DNA of 30,235 bases from Ktedonobacterales bacterium (GTDB lineage: Bacteria > Chloroflexota > Ktedonobacteria > Ktedonobacterales > JADMIN01): contig JANWHL010000121.1 in assembly GCA_025450405.1 (NCBI GenBank), positions 1 to 30,235 of the forward strand, written 5' to 3'. Of this stretch, positions 24,573 to 30,235 are shown piece after piece. Each line of letters begins with the position of its first letter. The stretch's first letter is position 1. Made by a program: the position numbers and the translations under genes. The notes beneath the pieces were generated by a model that was not told where the DNA came from, did no database searches, and saw only the letters and a program-made list of their open reading frames with translations.

Positions 24573-26483
24573 ATGCGGCATGTACCTGCGCACCATGGGG
24601 CCGCGCGGCTAGTCTTCACACGGCGGAGCTTGCGAGGCCGGCGCTCGGCGGCACGCCAGGCGGGCCAGACGCTCATCATCTTTGTCCTCACGCTGACGGT
24701 GCTGCTCGGCATTGTGGGGCTGGCGATCGACGCGGTCCGGCTGTACGATCTCTATGCCCGGGCGGAGCGCGCCGCTGAGGCCGGCGCCCTGGCCGGCGTC
24801 CTTTACATGCCCTGCTTCTACAATTCCGCCACAAGCGGTGGCGGTGGAAACTGCGCGGCGGGCAACTCGCCAGACGGCGACTCCGCCGCGTCGCGCGCTA
24901 TGCGCGAGGTGTTCAAAGATGGCTTTGGCTCGATCCCTGGCTCGGCGACCATCGCGAGCGCCTGCCCGAACCCCGTCGGGTCGGTCGAGGTCGCGGTCTG
25001 CCAGGTGCCGGGCAAGGCGACCGACTTGAGCGTGACCGTGACCGAACCCATCGCCTTCTTCTTTCTGGGCGTGGTGGGCATCGGCCCCAGCTCCGTCTCA
25101 GCAACCGCCCAGGCGGAATATCTTCCACCCATCCACCTCGGCTCGCGCCTCAACTATTTTGGCGATGAGACCCAGCAAAACTTCCGGGCCGTCATCAACG
25201 GGCCTGGAGACCTGAAACAGTTCGGTGACGCCTATGTCTATTGCGAGGAAGGCCCATCCGCCGCGCCCCCGCAGGACATTGGGCCAGGGCAGACGGCCTA
25301 TAACGGCATTTCGACCAACCACGACCAGTATTACGTCCCCGGCGCGTGGCCCGGCGGCACATTGCCTCAGGGCCCGAATTGCGGCATTAACTCGCCAGGC
25401 AATCCCGATCAACAGCCTTCTGGGTTTGTCGGGCCGGCCACCCAGGGCACCGCGCACCCAGGTGCCAAGAACTACCTCATCTCCGCCGACGCGTCCGCAA
25501 CGGTCTGGATCTACAATCCCAACTACATCCCAACTGACAACACTCCACGACTCGATCATTTCCAGGCGGGTGGTGGCCAGACGTACTACGCGCAGGCGTT
25601 CGCGAATAACGCCTATGACGACCCGAACATGTACTTCAACATGACGTACACGGTCTACCGCGTACCCTCGCTCTTCCTGCGGACGACGGATCAGGTGGTG
25701 TCATCGAAGGTGTTCAAGCCGTTCGACATGATGTCCGGCGACCTGACGAATCACGGCTGCTCCACCGCACCTCAGCAGGTATACGACCTCTCCCAGGCCA
25801 GCTCATACCCCGGTCCAGCGGGTGCGGGAGGGTGCTTTGCGTATAACAACCTGCCGAACAACAATGGGTGCCCGGGCGCGTTCCATGGCTGGTGCCAGAT
25901 TGCTACGCTGTCGAAAGCGGGGAACTATCGGTTGGCCGTGGAAGACACCGGAGTCAATGTGACCACCGAGGGCTGGGGCTCGCACCAATACGCCGCGATG
26001 GTGTGCAATAGCGGCGCGCCGCCGGGGGCTGGGTGTGTGGCGGATTCGGGGACGACCATGGCCGCGTGGAATAACATGACGGTCTTCTATTTCGCGTCGG
26101 GCAACACGGCCGATTTCGACCTCGCCAATATTCCCGCCGTCTATGCAGGGCGCTCGATCAGTATTGGCATCTTCGATCCTGGCGATGGGTCGGGCAATAT
26201 CACTGTCCGCATCGTCCCGCCGGTGGGTAGTGGGGCCGCGGTGGCGCCGCCGCCCGGCATCCGGTCGGGCACCGACGACCTGGGAGCCGGCGCTATCCTG
26301 GCCAGCCAGACCAACGACAGCATCTACAACGGCCGCTGGATCACGACGGTGGTGAATCTGCCCGCCACCTACACCGGCGGCTGGTGGCAGGTGCACTATG
26401 ACGCCACCGGGAGTCCCTCGGACACCGTGACCGTCAAGCTCAACCTGATTGGGAGCCCGGTCCACCTGGTCACGCCGGGCTGA
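24573..26483 (+). CDS. TadG-like protein with large exported domain, cassette C
   Basis: 636 residues from ATG 24573, which has GGAGGAG with 7-base spacing; in-frame ATGs at 24519 and 24552 lack this. G31-Q-T-L-I-I-F37 starts the membrane helix, followed by YDLYARAERAAEAGALAGVLYM. The exported region has the shared blocks INGPGDLKQFGDAYVYCEE, STNH, WIYNPNYIP, DDPNMYFNMTYTVY, YRLAVEDT, EGWGSHQYAAMVC, IFDPGDG, IYNGRW and SPVHLV near the C-terminus. The CGWG Cys of A and B is Glu-Gly-Trp-Gly here, so one disulfide is changed. The 3' end faces that of mutS with a single base between the two stop codons. I see no terminator, so the two transcripts probably overlap. Confidence 0.86.
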   Translation: MRHVPAHHGAARLVFTRRSLRGRRSAARQAGQTLIIFVLTLTVLLGIVGLAIDAVRLYDLYARAERAAEAGALAGVLYMPCFYNSATSGGGGNCAAGNSPDGDSAASRAMREVFKDGFGSIPGSATIASACPNPVGSVEVAVCQVPGKATDLSVTVTEPIAFFFLGVVGIGPSSVSATAQAEYLPPIHLGSRLNYFGDETQQNFRAVINGPGDLKQFGDAYVYCEEGPSAAPPQDIGPGQTAYNGISTNHDQYYVPGAWPGGTLPQGPNCGINSPGNPDQQPSGFVGPATQGTAHPGAKNYLISADASATVWIYNPNYIPTDNTPRLDHFQAGGGQTYYAQAFANNAYDDPNMYFNMTYTVYRVPSLFLRTTDQVVSSKVFKPFDMMSGDLTNHGCSTAPQQVYDLSQASSYPGPAGAGGCFAYNNLPNNNGCPGAFHGWCQIATLSKAGNYRLAVEDTGVNVTTEGWGSHQYAAMVCNSGAPPGAGCVADSGTTMAAWNNMTVFYFASGNTADFDLANIPAVYAGRSISIGIFDPGDGSGNITVRIVPPVGSGAAVAPPPGIRSGTDDLGAGAILASQTNDSIYNGRWITTVVNLPATYTGGWWQVHYDATGSPSDTVTVKLNLIGSPVHLVTPG

Positions 26484-26484
26484 G

Positions 26485-29100
26485 TCACGCCTTACGCATG
26501 TCGCCAAGCGACCGCAACAATAAGCGCTGCCCCTCGACCGTAGCGGGTTCCATCGCGCGCGCCACGGCCTCGGCGCGAGCGAGCACGGCATCGGGCAGGC
26601 CGGCCATGCGCGCCACGACGATGCCAAAGCTGCGGTCGGCTCCGCCCGGCTCCAGGTGATACAGGAAGCGTACGCCATCGTCACCCTCATGCACGGCCAT
26701 GCGCATGGCGCACACCTGGGGATACCGCTCGGCCAGGGCGTTCAGTTCGTGGTAGTGGGTGGCGAGGATCGTCCGCGGCCGGGCGGGTCCGGAGGCCAGG
26801 TGCTCGGCCACGGCCCAGGCGATGGCCATGCCGTCATAGGTGCTCGTGCCGCGTCCCAGCTCGTCGAAGAGGCAGAGGGATCGCTCCGTGGCTGACCGCA
26901 GGATCTGCGCGGTCTCCAGCATCTCGACCATGAACGTGGACTGCCCACGAGCGAGGTCGTCGCTCGACCCCAGCCGCGTGTAAATGCCGTCCACCAATCC
27001 GATCGACGCCGCGCTGGCTGGTACGTAGCTCCCCGCCTGGGCCAGCAGCACCAGCAGCGCCACCTGCCGCTGCAGCGAGCTCTTCCCGGCCATGTTCGGT
27101 CCGGTCAGGATCATGAGCTGATCGCGGGCGCCGCGCGCGGTTAGGGTGGTGTCGTTGGCAACGAACTGATCGCCCAGGACACCCTCCAGGACCGGGTGGC
27201 GCCCGCCGCGAATTTCGAGGGCCGCGCTCTCGTCGACGTCGGGGCGAATCCAGCCACGCTCCGCGGCCATGGCCGCGAGCGATTGGAGCGCGTCGGCGGC
27301 GGCCAGCCCGCGTGCCAGTTCGCGCAGCGGCGCGCCCGCCGGCCGCACCCGCTGGACGAGCCCGGCGAGCAGCCGCTTCTCCAGCGCCGCCAGCGCCTCC
27401 TGGGCCCCCGCCAGGGCACCGGCCCGCTCCTCGATGGCCGCCGTCGTATAGCGCTCGATCCTGGCGAGGCCGCCTTTGCGCAGCCATTCGCCTGGAACCG
27501 GCGTATTGGCGGGGACCTCCAGGAACCATCCCTGGCTGGCGTTTTGGTCCAGCCGCAGCCGGGCGATCCCGCTCTGGGCACGGAGTTGGGTGGCGGTTGC
27601 CTCCAGCGCGGCGCGGCACTGGTCGAGCGCGCGGACGGCGGCGTCGTACTCCGGGGCGAAGCCCGGGCGGATGGGACGCTCAGAGTCCGGTGTGGCGAGC
27701 GCCGCGCGAACGGCGGCCATGGCGTCGTCAAGCTCGGGCGGCATTCGACCCACCGTGCGCAGAAATTTCGCCCGGCTGGCGGCCAGGAGCGAGTGCAGTC
27801 GCGGCAAGCGATCGCCCGCGGCGGCGAGATCGCGCATCTGGTCGAGACCAACCCGCCCACCGGCGAGCGCGCCGGCCATGCGCTCCAGGTCGGGAAGTGC
27901 GGCCACGGTTTCGGCGATAGCGCCGCGATGCTCCGGGACCGCCAGCAGCGCTTCGATAATGCGCTGGCGCGCGTGAATCGGGCGGAGCTCGACCAGCGGC
28001 CGGGCGATCCACGCGCGAAGCATGCGGCGGCCCATGGCACTGGCCGTCCGGTCAATGGCCCAAAGCAGACTGCCCTGGTAGACGCCCTCACGCCCCGCCT
28101 CCGTAAGCTCCAGATGGCGGCGCGTGGGGGGATCCAGCCGCAGCGCCTCCTGCCCGGTGACATTTGGGGCATCGAGCCCTTCGGCGACCGTGGAGGCCTC
28201 GCCCTTGAGCGCATGGAGATAGCCGATGACCATCCCCGCGGCGTGTTGTGCCAGCGGGAGATCGGTCAGTGTCGGCGTGCCAGCGTAAGCGCCGGCCAGT
28301 GCGGCGCGCGCGGCGGACGCTTCGGCGATGCTCCCGGCCGCCGGAGTCTGAGCGTAATCGGGCAAGATGCGCGCGACCGCTTCGGGCCAGGCGGCGCCCG
28401 CCGGCAGAAGCAGCTCCGCCGGGGCGATGCGCGCCAATTCCGCCGCCGCCGTGTCGGGATCGTACTCACCGGCCTGGAATTCGCCGGTGCTCACATCCGT
28501 CCAGGCGAGCCCGACGCTCGCGGCGCCGGCCGTCACCCCGCAGAGGTAGTTGGGACGATCCTGCGGGAGCAGCCGCGCGTCGGTGACGGTGCCCGGCGTG
28601 AGGGTGCGGGCGACGGCGCGGTGGCGCATGCTGGCGGCGCTTGTCCCACTCGCGACGGAAGCCCCTTCTGGCGTGTCGTTGGCCTCGGGGGCGCCCTCCT
28701 CTTCCTCCACGACCGCCACGCGGTAGCCGCGCTGGAGCAGCCGCGCCAGGAAACCATCCAGCGCGTGGTGGGCAAATCCCGCCTGCGGGACCGCCGGTCC
28801 GCTGCCGCCAGACGGCCGGCTCGAGAGTTTCAGGCCCAGCTCGCGCGCCAGCAACTCGGCCTCGTCGAACCACGCCTCGTAGAAACTGCCGACGCGGAAG
28901 AGGATCAGCGTGCCGGGGTTCTCAGCACGAATGTCTAGGTACTGCTGGACGACGGCGCCGTATGTCTCGCCACCGCCCGCCGTGCCGGATCGCGCAGCGG
29001 CCGTATCGGGCGCGCGGGCGGCTCCGGTGCCGGCAACCACGGGCCGGCCGGCACGCTCAAGCGCGCTGGGGGAGACGATATCGGGCTTCGCGTGGGGCAT
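26485..29100 (-). CDS. mutS: DNA mismatch repair protein MutS
   Basis: 871 residues. MutS binds mismatches and, through ATP, triggers repair. I chose the ATG at 29098-29100 because GGAACGGAG lies upstream; an ATG at 29151 would add 17 residues without a site. The N-terminal mismatch-recognition domain has F73-Y74-E75 in RVGSFYEAWFDEA. This motif normally sits near residue 37, so about 35 Ala/Gly-rich residues are added in front. A short low-complexity acidic insertion (EEEEGAPEAND and after) lies before the TPGTVTD block. Core, lever and clamp regions are intact. Walker A GPNMAGKSS spans 667-675, STFMVEM about 721-727, Walker B Asp746-Glu747 in DELGRGTSTYDG, then THYHEL. The gene is full length and functional by motif. 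mutL is not adjacent. Confidence 0.95.
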   Translation of the reverse strand: MPHAKPDIVSPSALERAGRPVVAGTGAARAPDTAAARSGTAGGGETYGAVVQQYLDIRAENPGTLILFRVGSFYEAWFDEAELLARELGLKLSSRPSGGSGPAVPQAGFAHHALDGFLARLLQRGYRVAVVEEEEGAPEANDTPEGASVASGTSAASMRHRAVARTLTPGTVTDARLLPQDRPNYLCGVTAGAASVGLAWTDVSTGEFQAGEYDPDTAAAELARIAPAELLLPAGAAWPEAVARILPDYAQTPAAGSIAEASAARAALAGAYAGTPTLTDLPLAQHAAGMVIGYLHALKGEASTVAEGLDAPNVTGQEALRLDPPTRRHLELTEAGREGVYQGSLLWAIDRTASAMGRRMLRAWIARPLVELRPIHARQRIIEALLAVPEHRGAIAETVAALPDLERMAGALAGGRVGLDQMRDLAAAGDRLPRLHSLLAASRAKFLRTVGRMPPELDDAMAAVRAALATPDSERPIRPGFAPEYDAAVRALDQCRAALEATATQLRAQSGIARLRLDQNASQGWFLEVPANTPVPGEWLRKGGLARIERYTTAAIEERAGALAGAQEALAALEKRLLAGLVQRVRPAGAPLRELARGLAAADALQSLAAMAAERGWIRPDVDESAALEIRGGRHPVLEGVLGDQFVANDTTLTARGARDQLMILTGPNMAGKSSLQRQVALLVLLAQAGSYVPASAASIGLVDGIYTRLGSSDDLARGQSTFMVEMLETAQILRSATERSLCLFDELGRGTSTYDGMAIAWAVAEHLASGPARPRTILATHYHELNALAERYPQVCAMRMAVHEGDDGVRFLYHLEPGGADRSFGIVVARMAGLPDAVLARAEAVARAMEPATVEGQRLLLRSLGDMRKA

Positions 29101-29219
29101 GGCCGGCCGCTCCGTTCCCATCATCGCCCAAGGACGCCGCACCACTGGCATTGGTGGCCAGGGGAGGTGGACACGTGGGACAGGGGGCGAGGGAGAGCGC
29201 GCACCCCAGCCAAATTATT

Positions 29220-29257
29220 CCGCGCGGCATGGCTTCAAGCGGAAGCGGGCCGCGCGG
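29220..29257 (-). terminator. Hairpin terminator after the PAP2-family gene
   Basis: CCGCGCGGC (29220-29228) pairs with GCCGCGCGG (29249-29257), with an inner GCTTC/GAAGC stem in the loop. On the minus strand it starts 19 bases after the stop and is followed by AATAATTT, an AT-rich tail unusual for this region. It separates the PAP2 gene from mutS. Confidence 0.5.
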
Positions 29258-29275
29258 GAGCATCACTCGGGAACG

Positions 29276-29929
29276 CTAGCGCTCCCGGGCACCGCGCGCG
29301 CTCACGCGCTTGCGCAGATCCACCGCCCTGCCGCGCGGCGAGGGCAGCCGCCGCGCGATCCCGTAGGCCACGAACGCCAGCACCAGGCCGCCCACGACAT
29401 CCGCCACCACGTGTTGGCGAATGAGCACCGTCGACGCGATGATGGCGAGCACCAGTGGCAGGCTGAGGAACCCGTACACGCGGCGCCAGCGAAAGTAGGC
29501 GATGGCGCAGAGCATCGCTCCCGCCGTATGTAGGCTTGGGAAGTCATTGTACGGCTGGTCGTGCGCGTAGATGAAGCGGACCAATTGTGAGCCCAGGTCA
29601 TCCCCGACTACGGTGGGGCGTGTCACGACGGTCTGGAAATACAGGAAGCAGAGATCGGCGGCGATGAAGGTCAGGATCGTCGCGATGGCCAGCGTCCTGA
29701 ACCGCGCCCAATTGGTGAATCCCAGAAGGAGAAACGTGAAGAGCAGGAAAGGGAGAAAGAGCAAGTAGGGGATGGCGAAGAGTGGGACAAACGGGAGCAA
29801 GGTGTCGAAGGGCGTCGCCAGCGAATGTAACTGCCCGGCCGGTCGATTCAGCACCTCGTAGGAGACGCTCCCCGCCACCAACAGCGCGATGAGGAACCCA
29901 CGCCCCACGATCATTCTGAGCGACGACAT
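29276..29929 (-). CDS. PAP2-family membrane phosphatase
   Basis: 217 residues from ATG 29927-29929, which has GGGAGG 6 bases upstream; an ATG at 29950 lacks a site. About six membrane helices. PAP2-type residues are visible: P131-S132-L133-H134-T135 and, on a later helix edge, S166-T-x5-H173-x3-D177, in the form of the inositolphosphotransferase/IPC-synthase-like PAP2 branch (PF14378). In that family His134 and His173 with Asp177 act on phosphate esters of lipids or lipid carriers at the outer face of the membrane. The substrate here is unknown. It lies upstream of mutS on the same strand but a terminator-like hairpin separates them. Confidence 0.88.
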   Translation of the reverse strand: MSSLRMIVGRGFLIALLVAGSVSYEVLNRPAGQLHSLATPFDTLLPFVPLFAIPYLLFLPFLLFTFLLLGFTNWARFRTLAIATILTFIAADLCFLYFQTVVTRPTVVGDDLGSQLVRFIYAHDQPYNDFPSLHTAGAMLCAIAYFRWRRVYGFLSLPLVLAIIASTVLIRQHVVADVVGGLVLAFVAYGIARRLPSPRGRAVDLRKRVSARGARER

Positions 29930-30032
29930 CGGCGCCTCCCTTCGCTCCATGTTGTCCGCTAATCCGCCAGCATCCGCCAGTGAGACGCCACGATGCGCCC
30001 GGGACGCCCCTCACGTGGAATCCGGCGCGTGT

Positions 30033-30061
30033 ATTGTATCGGAGAGTGGGCCGCCGAGCAA
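30033..30061 (-). promoter_or_regulatory. Promoter candidate for the PAP2-family gene
   Basis: On the minus strand TTGCTC (30061-30056), 17-base spacer, TACAAT (30038-30033). The -10 matches five of six positions, the -35 only three. It lies about 100 bases before the start codon. Confidence 0.4.
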
Positions 30062-30216
30062 TAGGTATCCCCACATCCGCCGCCTGTTTCGCCATGTTGA
30101 GGTTGAGGGCACGGCGTTGGGGCATCAGCGACGCGGAGGCACACGGGGCCATACCGCGCTTTCGCATCAGCGCGAGCGCGGGTGGCGCGCCAGTCATCGC
30201 CGCGCGCTGACGGCTG

Positions 30217-30225
30217 TGCTATACT
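30217..30225 (+). promoter_or_regulatory. Extended -10 promoter element at the right edge
   Basis: TGCTATACT (extended -10 with TATACT at 30220-30225). No -35 is visible. It would drive a plus-strand gene beyond the window. Confidence 0.3.
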
Positions 30226-30235
30226 GCTCGGACCA

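Larger units (their letters stand above)
29930..30235. other. Gene-free end of the window
   Basis: This holds the probable PAP2 promoter (30033-30061, minus) and a possible outward promoter at the right edge. The one open frame (29980-30210, plus) has no ribosome binding site and an arbitrary Arg/Ala composition, so I do not call a gene. Confidence 0.5.

Noticed and set aside
12460..26483. Prophage or transposon origin of the triplicated array
   Set aside because: No integrase, transposase, terminal repeats or phage structural genes are present, and the proteins match the Tad pilus families.
27196..28938. 580-residue plus-strand open frame
   Set aside because: Antisense to mutS; composition is that of a shadow frame.
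29980..30210. 76-residue plus-strand open frame at the window end
   Set aside because: No ribosome binding site, no motif, and it overlaps the likely PAP2 promoter.

Overview
The window is GC-rich bacterial chromosome with GTG starts, strong GGAGG-type ribosome binding sites and long spurious antisense frames. The gene mix is a Tat-exported DyP-like protein, a ROK fructokinase with a zinc motif, CtaA-type heme A synthase, TadE/TadG pilus proteins and a giant zinc-ribbon membrane protein. It would fit an aerobic member of the Chloroflexota or a similar high-GC lineage. That placement is an inference; no rRNA or other phylogenetic marker is present. I see no phage, IS element, CRISPR array, tRNA or rRNA.

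Layout. 1-7.6 kb: a small coiled-coil-like protein and a Tat-exported DyP-like protein (both minus), a 750-bp gene-free stretch with repeats, then on plus a 570-residue secreted protein of unknown family, a lipoprotein, mnmA (tRNA 2-thiouridylase) and a DUF6941-like protein. A tautomerase-like remnant lies just after mnmA. 7.6-12 kb (minus): a 1293-residue zinc-ribbon polytopic membrane protein followed 11 bp later by a Nudix hydrolase. 12.2-26.5 kb (plus): three cassettes, each encoding two different TadE-like proteins and one large TadG-like protein: A 12460-15843, B 16073-19690, C 22857-26483. Between B and C lie ctaA (minus) and a ROK sugar kinase (plus), bordered by degenerate tandem repeats and REP-like palindromes. 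26.5-30.2 kb (minus): mutS, ending one base from the end of cassette C, and a PAP2-family membrane phosphatase. The last 300 bases hold only promoter-like sites.

The standout is the triplicated TadE-TadE-TadG array. All three copies keep gene order and equivalent motifs but have diverged strongly, so they are old paralogues. The TadE-like proteins carry a G-Q-A-x-x-E-F sequence that fits prepilin-peptidase processing. The TadG-like proteins carry G-Q-T-x-x-I-F instead, without the Glu, followed by an approximately 570-residue exported region that I cannot assign to a known family. No Tad ATPase, secretin, platform protein, prepilin peptidase or Flp pilin is encoded here, so the machinery must be elsewhere if these proteins work in a Tad pilus. 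The simplest reading is a set of three alternative surface or pilus-associated complexes with variable exposed parts.
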